This document shows positions 55,277 through 63,255 of a stretch of 64,000 nucleotides of DNA, one piece after another. Numbering within the stretch: position 1 is the stretch's first letter; every line of letters begins with the position of its first letter. The translations under genes were made by a program, and so were the position numbers. The notes below the pieces were generated by a model. It made no database searches, was not told the origin of the DNA, and saw only the letters and a program-made list of their open reading frames with translations. The stretch spans positions 434,001-498,000 of the forward strand of contig NZ_PCPB01000001.1 of the NCBI RefSeq assembly GCF_002979535.1. The letters are read 5' to 3'. This DNA comes from Brevundimonas sp. MYb52 (lineage in GTDB: Bacteria; Pseudomonadota; Alphaproteobacteria; Caulobacterales; Caulobacteraceae).

Positions 55277-57079
55277 ATGGCTGACGGTGGAAACAGTCCC
55301 GCCTTCCTCGACGTCTCGCGCTCGCTGTCGGGTCGCGCCTGGCGGCAGCGCCCGGCCGAGGCAGGGACCATCCGCGCCCATATGCAGGCGCTGGATCTGG
55401 ACGAGCCGATGGCGCGGGCGCTGGCCGCGCGCGGCGTGGCGGCGGATCAGGGGCAGAACTTCCTGACGCCGACGCTGCGGGCCCTGTTCCCCGATCCGTC
55501 CAGCTTCATGGACATGGACACGGCGGCGGCCGCCATTATCGATGCGCTTCAGGCGGGCAGCAGCATCCACGTCTTTGCCGACTATGACGTGGACGGAGCG
55601 TCCAGCGCGGCCTTGCTGGTGCGCTGGTTCCGCACGCTGGGCGCGGAGCTGCCCATCTATGTCCCCGACCGCCTGACCGAGGGCTATGGCCCTAGCGCGC
55701 GGGCGTTCGACACGTTGAAGGCGCGCGGCGCCGATCTGGTCATCACCGTGGACTGCGGGGCGGCGGCCAACGAGGCGGTAGCTCATGCCGCCGCCATCGG
55801 GCTGAACGTCGTGGTCATCGACCACCACATGATGCGCGAGGAGCCGCCGGCCTGTCTGGCCGTGGTCAATCCGAACCGACCGGGCTGTAACTCGGGCCAG
55901 GGCAATCTGGCGGCGGCGGGCGTGGTGTTCGTCCTGTTGGCGGCGCTGAACCGCGAGGCGCGGGCGCGGGGGCTGTTTGAAGGCAGGGCAGAGCCGGACA
56001 TCCGCCAGTGGCTGGATCTGGCCGCCATGGGGGCCATCTGCGATGTGACGGGGCTGACCGGCTTCAACCGGGCTCTGACCAGTCTGGGCCTGAAGGTCAT
56101 GTCGGACTGGAAGAATCCGGGCTTGAGAGCCCTGCTGGCCGCCGCCGGAGCCGAGCCGGGACCGGCCAAGTCCAATCATGCGGGCTTCATCCTGGGGCCG
56201 CGCATCAATGCGGGCGGGCGGATCGGCAAGTCGGATCTGGGCGCGCGTCTGCTGTCCACTGACGATCCCGACGAGGCGAAGATGCTGGCGCAGGAGTTGG
56301 ACGCCCTGAACATCGCCCGACGCGAGGTCGAGACCCAGGTGACGGAGCAGGCCGTGCGCCGGGTCGAGGCGACCGGCGCGCACGCGGATGAATCGGCCCT
56401 CGTGGTTGTTTCGGGCGAGGACTGGCACCCCGGCGTGGTCGGCATCGTCGCCGGGCGTCTGCGCGAACGCTGGAGAAAGCCGGTCATCGTCATCGGCGTC
56501 GACGCCATCAACGGTCTGGGCAAGGGCTCGGGCCGATCGCAGCCGGGCATGAACCTGGGCCGCGCCGTACAGGCCGCATGGAACGAAGGCGTCCTGATCG
56601 CCGGCGGGGGGCACGCCATGGCGGCGGGCCTGACGGTGGCGGCGGACCGGATCGACGAACTGCGCGCCTTCCTCAACGACCGACTGTCGGGCGAACGCGC
56701 CGAGGCCGTGGCCCAGGACTGGGTCGAGGTGGACGCCCTGATCGACCCGCGCGCGGCGACGCGCGACCTGTTCGAGGCCTTCGAGCAACTAGCGCCCTAT
56801 GGTCCCGCCAACCCCGAACCTCTGTTCGCCCTGCAAGGGGTTCAGGCGCGCGAACCGGTCGCCATGAACGGCGGCCATGTGCGCTGTCGTCTGGTCGGAC
56901 CGGACGGGGCCTCGGTGCGGGCCATCGCCTGGCGCTGCGCCGACCTGCCCGGCGGCAAGGCGCTGTTGGCGGGGCAGGGCGGGCTGAACCTGGTCGGGCG
57001 ACTGAAGGCGGATGACTGGAACGGCCGTCGCGGCGTGCAATTCGAGATCGAGGACGTCGCCGATCCGCGCATGGCCTGA
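55277..57079 (+). CDS. recJ: Single-stranded-DNA-specific exonuclease RecJ
   Basis: RecJ degrades single-stranded DNA 5' to 3' in recombination and mismatch repair. The 600-residue protein has the DHH-family motifs ADYDVDGASSAAL (about residue 99), TVDCGAAA, VVIDHHM (about 180) and the DHHA1 motif GGGHAMAAG (about 443). The C-terminal OB-type region (HVRCRLVGPDG..) is present. Length is close to that of E. coli RecJ. The start at 55277 is a good ATG after AAGGATTCC. Confidence 0.96.
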   Translation: MADGGNSPAFLDVSRSLSGRAWRQRPAEAGTIRAHMQALDLDEPMARALAARGVAADQGQNFLTPTLRALFPDPSSFMDMDTAAAAIIDALQAGSSIHVFADYDVDGASSAALLVRWFRTLGAELPIYVPDRLTEGYGPSARAFDTLKARGADLVITVDCGAAANEAVAHAAAIGLNVVVIDHHMMREEPPACLAVVNPNRPGCNSGQGNLAAAGVVFVLLAALNREARARGLFEGRAEPDIRQWLDLAAMGAICDVTGLTGFNRALTSLGLKVMSDWKNPGLRALLAAAGAEPGPAKSNHAGFILGPRINAGGRIGKSDLGARLLSTDDPDEAKMLAQELDALNIARREVETQVTEQAVRRVEATGAHADESALVVVSGEDWHPGVVGIVAGRLRERWRKPVIVIGVDAINGLGKGSGRSQPGMNLGRAVQAAWNEGVLIAGGGHAMAAGLTVAADRIDELRAFLNDRLSGERAEAVAQDWVEVDALIDPRAATRDLFEAFEQLAPYGPANPEPLFALQGVQAREPVAMNGGHVRCRLVGPDGASVRAIAWRCADLPGGKALLAGQGGLNLVGRLKADDWNGRRGVQFEIEDVADPRMA

Positions 57080-57139
57080 GGTTTTGGCGTTGCCGAGCGC
57101 AGGTCTTTGAAAAAGTCGCACAAACTGCGCAGCAGGCGC

Positions 57140-57168
57140 TTGCAAGCGACGGAATCGACGGCTATTAC
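57140..57168 (+). promoter_or_regulatory. Promoter of first tRNA-Glu
   Basis: TTGCAA (57140-57145) and TATTAC (57163-57168) are spaced by 17 bases, 18 bases before the tRNA 5' end. Confidence 0.6.
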
Positions 57169-57173
57169 CCCGG

Positions 57174-57274
57174 TCCTCCGCGCAGCGGTCCCTTCGTCTA
57201 TCGGTTAGGACGTCAGGTTTTCAACCTGAAAAGAGGGGTTCGACTCCCCTAGGGACTGCCACGCGGAGCTATCC
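57174..57274 (+). repeat. 101-bp direct repeat, copy 1 (contains tRNA-Glu)
   Basis: This segment is identical to 57408-57508 and contains the whole tRNA-Glu gene plus 13 bases on each side. The flanks CTCCGCG (5') and CGCGGAG (3') are complementary and could extend the precursor stem. Confidence 0.85.
57187..57261 (+). tRNA. tRNA-Glu(TTC), copy 1
   Basis: A 75-base cloverleaf. The acceptor GGTCCCT pairs with AGGGACT (G1-U72 wobble, as in other alphaproteobacterial tRNA-Glu), the anticodon loop has TTC, the T-arm contains GGGTTCGACTCCC, and CCA is encoded. Confidence 0.97.
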
Positions 57275-57373
57275 TTTCCCCTGACATCGACAGTCTGCAT
57301 CAGCCCGCCAAGGGCCGATTTCGTATGCGATACGCGACTGCGAAGTCTTTGTTCGGAAAGTTGAAAAACAGGC

Positions 57374-57402
57374 TTGCAACATCCGGGGGGCGGGGGTATC
57401 AG
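57374..57402 (+). promoter_or_regulatory. Promoter of second tRNA-Glu
   Basis: TTGCAA (57374-57379) and TATCAG (57397-57402) are spaced by 17 bases. It has the same -35 and spacing as the first copy although the spacer sequence differs. Confidence 0.6.
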
Positions 57403-57407
57403 ACCGC

Positions 57408-57508
57408 TCCTCCGCGCAGCGGTCCCTTCGTCTATCGGTTAGGACGTCAGGTTTTCAACCTGAAAAGAGGGGTTCGACTCCCCTAGGGACTGCCACGCGG
57501 AGCTATCC
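57408..57508 (+). repeat. 101-bp direct repeat, copy 2 (contains tRNA-Glu)
   Basis: Identical to 57174-57274 at an offset of 234 bases. The sequences outside the repeat differ, so the duplication is either old with selection on the tRNA part or kept identical by gene conversion. Confidence 0.85.
57421..57495 (+). tRNA. tRNA-Glu(TTC), copy 2
   Basis: Base-for-base identical to the copy at 57187-57261, with the same cloverleaf, anticodon TTC and encoded CCA. Confidence 0.97.
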
Positions 57509-57656
57509 CCCACATCGCCAGCTGAAATCGCCCTTGGGGCGTAATGTGCGCTTTTTGTCGATTGACGGGCTTAAAATCGTCATTTTTGTTTTTCCGAGCC
57601 TCACAGAACCGTGTTAATCATAGCCTCTGCGCGCTTTGCAGGCGGGGGTTTGTGAG

Positions 57657-58202
57657 TTGTCGGACTACGATGAGATTGAAGCGCCGGACGTCGTTCTGAT
57701 CGCTGGCACAGTGAAATGGTTCGATCCGGGCAAGGGCTACGGCTTCATTGTGCCCGATGAGCCCGACCTGACCGAGTTGAAGGACGTGCTTTTGCATGTC
57801 AGCAGCCTGCGCGACGGGGGCCATGAAGCCGCCGCCGAGGGCGCCGCCATCACCTGCGAATGCGCGCGCCGAGCCAAGGGGTGGCAGGTCGTGCGCGTGC
57901 TCGACCTGGGGCAGGGCGCGCCTCTGCCGATCCGCCGCGAAGCCCCGCGATCGACCTCGCCGCGCGCGGTCCCGGAGATGGCCGGCGGCGGGCCGCTGGA
58001 GACAGCGGTCGTCAAATGGTTCAATCGCACCAAGGGCTATGGATTCGTGGTGCGCGACGGCGCGGCCGGCGATATCTTCGTCCATGTAGAAACGCTGCGG
58101 CGCTGCGGGCTGGATGATCTGGTTCCCGGCGATGCGGTGCAGGTGCGGTTCGCCGACGGCCCCAAGGGCCTGGTGGTCGCCGAGATCAGACCGGGCGAAT
58201 AG
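57657..58202 (+). CDS. Double cold-shock-domain protein
   Basis: The protein carries two cold-shock domains. The first has TVKWFDPGKGYGFIVPDE and DVLLHVSSL (about residues 19-50); the second has AVVKWFNRTKGYGFVVRDG and DIFVHVETL (about 116-145). A Pro/Arg-rich linker lies between. Both RNP motifs are present in each, so it should bind single-stranded RNA or DNA. Tandem CSD proteins of about 180-190 residues are common in Caulobacter. Start is uncertain: TTG 57657 ((M)SDYDEIEAPD) is preferred, while TTG 57636 would add seven residues. It is followed by the DUF192 lipoprotein gene. Confidence 0.9.
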   Translation: MSDYDEIEAPDVVLIAGTVKWFDPGKGYGFIVPDEPDLTELKDVLLHVSSLRDGGHEAAAEGAAITCECARRAKGWQVVRVLDLGQGAPLPIRREAPRSTSPRAVPEMAGGGPLETAVVKWFNRTKGYGFVVRDGAAGDIFVHVETLRRCGLDDLVPGDAVQVRFADGPKGLVVAEIRPGE

Positions 58203-58227
58203 GTTTCGTCCTTTGAGGGGCGAAGTC

Positions 58228-58698
58228 ATGAATTTCTCGCGTCGTATGCTGCTGACCGGTGTTCTCGCATTGGCGGCCTCGGCCTGTGCGCCCAAGGGTC
58301 CGGTGGACGCGGCGGGGCAGCCACTGGAGCCGCTGAGCATCGTGACCGCTTCGGGCGAGCACAAGTTCATGGTCGAGATCGCCGACGACGACGCCGAGCG
58401 CGAGCGCGGCCTGATGTATCGCCCGCCGCTGGACGACGACCGGGGGATGCTGTTCCAGTTCCCGGCGGCCAGCGAGCAGAGCTTCTGGATGAAGAACACG
58501 CCCAGCTCGCTGGACATTCTCTACATCGACCCGCAGGGGCGCATCGTCTCGATCGCCAGCCACGCCACGCCCTATTCGCAGACGCCCCTGCCGTCGAACG
58601 GCGCGGCCAACGGCGTGCTGGAGCTGCGCGCCGGGCGGGCCGACGAGATCGGCGCCAAGCCCGGCGACCAGGTTCGCCACAGCTTCTTTCGTCCCTGA
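58228..58698 (+). CDS. DUF192 family lipoprotein
   Basis: The 156-residue product has a lipoprotein signal (MNFSRRMLLTGVLALAASAC). The DUF192 core follows: FMVEIADDDAERERGLMYRPPLDDDRGMLF, FWMKNTPSSLDILYID, and VLELRAGRADEIGAKPGD. DUF192 proteins are small beta-barrel proteins of unknown role, usually exported. The ATG at 58228 with GAGGGG upstream fits the signal peptide. It is probably co-transcribed with the cold-shock gene, 25 bases upstream. Confidence 0.9.
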   Translation: MNFSRRMLLTGVLALAASACAPKGPVDAAGQPLEPLSIVTASGEHKFMVEIADDDAERERGLMYRPPLDDDRGMLFQFPAASEQSFWMKNTPSSLDILYIDPQGRIVSIASHATPYSQTPLPSNGAANGVLELRAGRADEIGAKPGDQVRHSFFRP

Positions 58699-58765
58699 CG
58701 TAGATTAAGGCGTTCAATGCGTTGCGGTGCGCCGCCGCCCGTGCCAATAGGGCGCTCCATCGGTT

Positions 58766-58842
<77 letters not shown>

Positions 58843-58982
58843 TGGATTAGCCCGTTTGGGCGGGACGGGCTTTTGCGCTCGTCCGAGCGGCGAAGCGCCG
58901 CTTTTTGATCAACTTTCCGATCGACACTGCCCTCAGCATCCAAAGGCGGACTTGTTTGAGGTTCGATAGGGCGGGCGTGACG

Positions 58983-59156
58983 CTATTTTTCCGCGTTTCG
59001 TCTTTTCCAGCTCCATAAAAATGCTGGGACTGTCAGCATTAGGAACGTGATGACGCGGGCGATATTGTTGTCTGTGACGATGTAGCTGCAGAAACCGCTC
59101 CACACGGCCATCAAGGCAATTCCCGCCCAAAACTGCCGTGGGGAGAAACGCTTCAT
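58983..59156 (-). CDS. Small membrane protein (57 residues)
   Basis: A short frame of 57 codons encodes MKRFSPRQFWAGIALMAVW, a charged turn with TDNNIARV, and a second helix FLMLTVPAFLWSW ending in KRRNAEK. The pattern is two membrane helices with positive ends, typical of real small membrane proteins. The Shine-Dalgarno is weak. It lies in the lower-GC patch after tRNA-Pro, next to another orphan membrane gene. No function can be given. Confidence 0.55.
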   Translation of the reverse strand: MKRFSPRQFWAGIALMAVWSGFCSYIVTDNNIARVITFLMLTVPAFLWSWKRRNAEK

Positions 59157-59250
59157 CGTTGGTTGTCCCTCTCGCTGGAAAGCAAGTCACCAATAGCAGA
59201 CTCGCAGAGGGTCCCATAAGGGTGGGAAGCGGACACCCATTTGCTGAGGA

Positions 59251-59625
59251 CTACGCAACTCGCTGTCGGGTGTGTCGAAAGCGTAGCAACTGCGCCACCG
59301 GGCCCATCAAAGCTACTGCGCCAATCATCAGCAGCACGATGTCACCAATGCCAGCCAGTGCGACTGGGATCAGGAGTGCTGTGGCCGTCCAGTTAGATAT
59401 GAGGAGAGGGCGTCTGCTGGCTCCGCACGGTATGGTAACGCTAAGGGCATTCCATAAGCAGAGCCCCCCAAAAGCGAGGCAAAACACCAGCCAGAACGAC
59501 AACAGCCAAACATCCTCAGGCTCCCGCCCATAGCTGTTAACGGCTTCCGGCAAAAAGACCATCGCCGCCAATCCGCCGAGAGCCAGCAAGATGGCTTCAA
59601 TCAGGTTCGTCCAGCGCACTACCAT
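59251..59625 (-). CDS. Small four-helix membrane protein
   Basis: The 124-residue product has four hydrophobic segments (about residues 8-27, 42-62, 77-95 and 98-113) with short loops, one containing NSYGREPEDVW. The tail is basic (LLRFRHTRQRVA). No family is recognised. Its base composition is lower in GC than the surroundings, and together with the gene at 58983 it forms a small orphan group between tRNA-Pro and the GFA gene. Confidence 0.65.
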   Translation of the reverse strand: MVVRWTNLIEAILLALGGLAAMVFLPEAVNSYGREPEDVWLLSFWLVFCLAFGGLCLWNALSVTIPCGASRRPLLISNWTATALLIPVALAGIGDIVLLMIGAVALMGPVAQLLRFRHTRQRVA

Positions 59626-59734
59626 TACAGCAGGCTACGAATGGTGACGAAGGTCCGCAACGGGTCGAAAGCGGACCTTAGGTGCGCGACCCAATGCTGA
59701 CATAGTGCGTGCATGTCAGTGGGCCTTCGAGCGA

Positions 59735-60175
59735 TTATCCGTCGGAGACTGATCCATCGGCGTGCAATGGATCGTCATCGGTTGGGATCTCGGCGCCGTG
59801 GCGATACCAGGGGGCGCGAGAGGACCAGCATTCATGCAGGGTGGCGGTCACGCCGGGGTCGTCGTCGAATGACCCGCCCGGGATGATGACCTGACGACCG
59901 CTGCGCGTGAAATGGGGAAGCGGCGAGCCGCAGCTCTTGCAAAATGCGGTCGCGAAGCTTCTCGCCGAGAGCAGGTCGAAGCGCGCCACCTGATCCTGAC
60001 CTCGGGTCCACCTGAAGGCGTCCGGGGCGACGACGGCGTTGGTGGTGAAGGCCGCGCCGCTGGATTTTCGACAGCGCGAACAATGGCAGTTCACGAACAT
60101 CGCGAACGGCGGCGAGACCTCGTAGGCGACATCCCCGCATAGGCAACTGCCGCGAACGACTGATTCTGCTCTCAT
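59735..60175 (-). CDS. GFA family (CENP-V/GFA domain) protein
   Basis: The 146-residue protein has the zinc-binding cysteine set of GFA proteins: GSCLCGDVAYEV, NCHCSRCRKSSGAAF and FCKSCGSPLPH. The fold is that of glutathione-dependent formaldehyde-activating enzyme, but most members, probably including this one, have no proven activity. The start is ATG 60175; GTG 60178 adjoins it. Confidence 0.9.
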   Translation of the reverse strand: MRAESVVRGSCLCGDVAYEVSPPFAMFVNCHCSRCRKSSGAAFTTNAVVAPDAFRWTRGQDQVARFDLLSARSFATAFCKSCGSPLPHFTRSGRQVIIPGGSFDDDPGVTATLHECWSSRAPWYRHGAEIPTDDDPLHADGSVSDG

Positions 60176-60215
60176 CACACAAGGTTATCCGTGCGACGGA
60201 TTTCATCAATGCGGG

Positions 60216-60935
60216 TCAGGTCGAGGCGTAGCCGCCGTTCAGGGCGTAGCTGAAGCCGATCGGCAGGGCGGAACGGAACAGGGTGAAGAAGGCCGCCAGT
60301 TCGCCAAGCGTGGAGCGCGGCAGGAAGATGATGTCGCCGCGACGCAGGGCCACGACTTCGCTTTGGCGCGGGCGAAGGTCGACCACGCGCATCATGCGCA
60401 CGCCGCCGGGGCCGCGCCGGATCAGGGCGGCCTGTTGCGCCTTGGCCGAGGGCAGGGCGCCGCCGGCCATGATGACGGCCTGATAGGCGTCGATGTCGCC
60501 CGGCATGTCGAAGACGCCCGGATTGCGAACCTCGCCGTCCACCCAGACCTTGAGCGGGCCGGCCACACGCAAAGTCACCTCGACCTCGGGGCGACGCAGC
60601 TGCGTGGCGTAACCTGCTGAAATATCGGCTTCAAGCTGCGACAAGGTGCGGTCAGCGGCCATGACGTGGCCAAGCAGGGGCAGAGAGACGCGACCGTCGG
60701 GGCCGATCTTGAGCTGACGCGTCAGTTCTGTGGCCGTCGGGGTCGCGACCTCGATCTCGTCGCCAGGATAGAGCAGGTATTCGGGCTCGATGTCGGTCCA
60801 GTCGGCGAAGGGCACATCGGGAAATTGATCCGCGCCAACGCCTTGCACCCGACTCCCATCGTGCGCCGAGGCGCTGGCGCAGCCGGTCAGGCCGGCGGCG
60901 AGACCCATCAGGACGAGACGACGATCAGGGATCAT
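60216..60935 (-). CDS. hfsD: Outer-membrane polysaccharide export protein (HfsD/Wza-like)
   Basis: The 239-residue lipoprotein (MIPDRRLVLMGLAAGLTGC) has the Wza/PES domain YLLYPGDEIEVATPTATELTRQLKIGPDGRVSLPLLG and a SLBB-like segment VWVDGEVRNPGVFDMPG. It should form the outer-membrane pore for a polysaccharide. Its place next to hfsA- and hfsB-like genes and a family 2 glycosyltransferase is that of the holdfast locus in Caulobacter. The ATG at 60935 gives the lipoprotein signal; longer readings look non-coding. It is divergent from hfsA. Confidence 0.85.
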   Translation of the reverse strand: MIPDRRLVLMGLAAGLTGCASASAHDGSRVQGVGADQFPDVPFADWTDIEPEYLLYPGDEIEVATPTATELTRQLKIGPDGRVSLPLLGHVMAADRTLSQLEADISAGYATQLRRPEVEVTLRVAGPLKVWVDGEVRNPGVFDMPGDIDAYQAVIMAGGALPSAKAQQAALIRRGPGGVRMMRVVDLRPRQSEVVALRRGDIIFLPRSTLGELAAFFTLFRSALPIGFSYALNGGYAST

Positions 60936-60988
60936 GGAGGCGATGACCAAGCTTGAAATCGGATTGAACTCAGGCTGAACGGTTATGG

Positions 60989-61004
60989 GTAACGGGTGGT
61001 TAAC
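60989..61004 (+). promoter_or_regulatory. CtrA-like site between hfsD and hfsA
   Basis: GTAA-CGGGTGG-TTAAC matches the CtrA consensus TTAA-N7-TTAAC with a single mismatch. It lies 50 bases before hfsA and 54 before the divergent hfsD. Cell-cycle control of holdfast genes is expected in Caulobacterales. Confidence 0.5.
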
Positions 61005-61053
61005 GTGCCAGCGGCAAAGGTGTGCTCGACGATTCCAACGGATTGCCCGGTTC

Positions 61054-62499
61054 ATGCGTTCGACAGCCTATGCAGCCTCCCGACCGCGGTACGGCGTCCT
61101 CGACGTCGTGGTTCTGCTGTTCCGCGAACTGTGGCTGATGATTCTGATCTTCGCCATTCTGTTCATCATCGGCGCGGCGGCGGCCCTGACGCTCAAGAAG
61201 ACCTATACGGCCGGCGCCAGTCTGTTCGTCGGCGTGGGCCAGGAATATGTCTATCAGCCGCGTGTGGGCGCCACGGACCGCGGGGCGCCGCCCGCCGCCG
61301 GCGAGGTGGCGCAGTCGGAAGCCGCCATCCTGAACAGCCTTGAGGTCAAGCAGCGCGTCGTTCGCGCCCTGGGCGTCGAGACCTTCCAGGACGGCAAGCC
61401 AGCCACAGGCACGGCCGCCGAACAGGAAGCCGCCGCCGTGCGCGCCGTCAGCGCCGGTCTGGACGTGTCGGCGGCGCCGCTGAGCCCTGTCGTGGGCCTG
61501 ACCTACAAGAGCGACGATCCGGCCCTGTCGGCGCGTGTGCTGAACACGGTGATCGACCAGTATCTGACCTATCGCCGTGAGGTCTTTCAGGATCGCGCGA
61601 CCCCGGCCATCCAGACCCAGCGTCAGACCTTTGAAGGCGAGCTGGCGGATGCCGACCGGGCCTATGAGGCCTTCCTGAGCAGCAACAATATCGGCGACTT
61701 CGCCACGGCCAAGGCCACGCTCGCGGGCACCTATCAGTCGATCTTCGCCGAGCGGATGAACGTACAGGCGCAACTGAACCAGGCCGCTCAGCGTCTGGCG
61801 ACCCTGGTGGCGCAGCAAAACCGGACGCCAGCGGAAATCGCGCTGCAGCAGGACCTGAACATTTCGGCGCAGGATCAGATCCTGCAACTGCGGACCCAGC
61901 GCGAGACCCTGTTGTCGCGCTATCAGCCCGACGCTCAGCCGGTGCGCGAGATCGAGAACCAGATCGCCCAGCTTCAGGCCTATGTCGGCACGGGAACGGC
62001 CGTCGGGGCCAAGGAGGTCCGCACGGGCCCCAATCCGATCTGGGTCGAGCTGGAAACCACCCGCATCAATGCTCAGGCCGAGCGCGACTCCCTGGCCGCC
62101 CGCCTTACCGTGTTGGACCGCCAGGTCGTGGACCTGCGGGCGCGTCAGGCCCGTCTGACCGAGCTGGAATCGCGCAACGCCACCCTGTCCGGCAATCGCG
62201 AGGTCCTGTCGGCCTCGATCCGTGAGTTCCAACTGCGTGAGACCCAGAGCCGCGCCGACAATGAACTGGTCAAGGCAGGCGCAGACAATGTCACGGTGAT
62301 CGAACGCGCCCAGCCGCCGTCTCGGGGCAAGAGCATGAAGGCCGTGCTGTTCATCGCCGCCTTCCTGTTCGCGGGGTTCACGGCGCTGTGCGTCGGTCTG
62401 GTGCGGGTCTTCCTGCGCAAGGGTTTCTCGATGCCGTCGACCGCCAGTCGCACTCTGCAACTGCCGGTATTGGCCGTCGCGCCGATGAAGCGCGCCTGA
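61054..62499 (+). CDS. hfsA: Polysaccharide chain-length/co-polymerase protein (HfsA/GumC-like)
   Basis: The 481-residue inner-membrane protein has a first helix at about residues 22-45, a long periplasmic coiled-coil region (about 170-400, with LQLRTQRETLLSRYQPDAQPVREIENQIAQL), and a second helix (about 428-450) followed by a short cytoplasmic tail. This is the Wzz/GumC layout without a kinase domain. Its ATPase partner is encoded separately at 62554, as in HfsA/HfsB. The ATG at 61054 is preferred (MRSTAYAASRPRYGVLDVV). Confidence 0.87.
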   Translation: MRSTAYAASRPRYGVLDVVVLLFRELWLMILIFAILFIIGAAAALTLKKTYTAGASLFVGVGQEYVYQPRVGATDRGAPPAAGEVAQSEAAILNSLEVKQRVVRALGVETFQDGKPATGTAAEQEAAAVRAVSAGLDVSAAPLSPVVGLTYKSDDPALSARVLNTVIDQYLTYRREVFQDRATPAIQTQRQTFEGELADADRAYEAFLSSNNIGDFATAKATLAGTYQSIFAERMNVQAQLNQAAQRLATLVAQQNRTPAEIALQQDLNISAQDQILQLRTQRETLLSRYQPDAQPVREIENQIAQLQAYVGTGTAVGAKEVRTGPNPIWVELETTRINAQAERDSLAARLTVLDRQVVDLRARQARLTELESRNATLSGNREVLSASIREFQLRETQSRADNELVKAGADNVTVIERAQPPSRGKSMKAVLFIAAFLFAGFTALCVGLVRVFLRKGFSMPSTASRTLQLPVLAVAPMKRA

Positions 62500-62553
62500 T
62501 CGCCTAACGGTCATGCTAGGCTGACGGCTTGGAATGAGCGCGTAACCGATTCG

Positions 62554-63255
62554 ATGGTCGATCTGACGACGGAAATGGCGGGATTGTGGGCGGCGCTGGG
62601 GCCAGCGTCGGCTCATCGCGGCCGCGTGATCCAGTTCGTGTCGGCGACCAGCGGCGAGGGGACCTCGACCGTGGCGCGTGAGTTTGCCCGGCTAGCGGCG
62701 GTGCGCGCCAGAAAGCCCGTCTGGCTGATTGACGGCGACCTGGCCCAGCAAGGGCAACTGGACGCCATCGCGGCTGAGCCCGAGCGGTTCGGGCGGCTGG
62801 CGGCGCCGGTGAAGGCCTCACCCGACGGCTCGGCCTTCTATGCTGTGACGCCGCCCATGCGCGGCCGAGACGGCCTGCCGGTGCCGCCCGCGCGTCTGAT
62901 GACTGCGCGCGCCTGTCTGGGCGGACGGTTGTTCGTGACGCGCTTCCATATGGAACTGACCCGCGCGGGCCAACGGGTCGAGCCTCTGGGCGAGGCGCGG
63001 TATTGGGCGGGGCTGCGCCGTCATGCCGACACTGTGGTCATCGACACGCCCGCAGCCGATCGCAGCGATATGGCGATCACCCTGGCGCCCTTTATCGACG
63101 CCACCATACTGGTGGTCGCGGCCGAGACCACGGCGGCTGGCGAACCAGTGGCGCTGCGTGACGAGATCGACGCCGTGGGCGGGCAGATCGCCGGTGTGGT
63201 GATGAACCGCTCGACCTGGTCGCCGCCCGCGATCTTGAAGCGTCTGGCGGGTTAG
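62554..63255 (+). CDS. hfsB: BY-kinase-like ATPase, HfsB type
   Basis: The 233-residue protein has the fold of Wzc-type tyrosine kinases: VIQFVSATSGEGTSTVAREFARLAA (Walker A region, about residues 25-50), KPVWLIDGDLAQQGQ (A' motif) and DTVVIDTPAADRSDMAITLAPF (Walker B, about 168-190). The usual Lys of GEGK(S/T)T is replaced by Thr (GEGTST), and no C-terminal tyrosine cluster is present. It is therefore probably not a tyrosine kinase of the standard kind. It is downstream of hfsA and tail-to-tail with the glycosyltransferase at 63252. Confidence 0.8.
   Translation: MVDLTTEMAGLWAALGPASAHRGRVIQFVSATSGEGTSTVAREFARLAAVRARKPVWLIDGDLAQQGQLDAIAAEPERFGRLAAPVKASPDGSAFYAVTPPMRGRDGLPVPPARLMTARACLGGRLFVTRFHMELTRAGQRVEPLGEARYWAGLRRHADTVVIDTPAADRSDMAITLAPFIDATILVVAAETTAAGEPVALRDEIDAVGGQIAGVVMNRSTWSPPAILKRLAG

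Noticed and set aside
54458-56788. Very long open frame on the minus strand (776 codons) across the phaC start, a lipoprotein gene and recJ
   Set aside because: It is antisense to three well-supported genes with clear motifs; long shadow frames are expected at this GC content, and its product is low-complexity Arg/Gly/His-rich.
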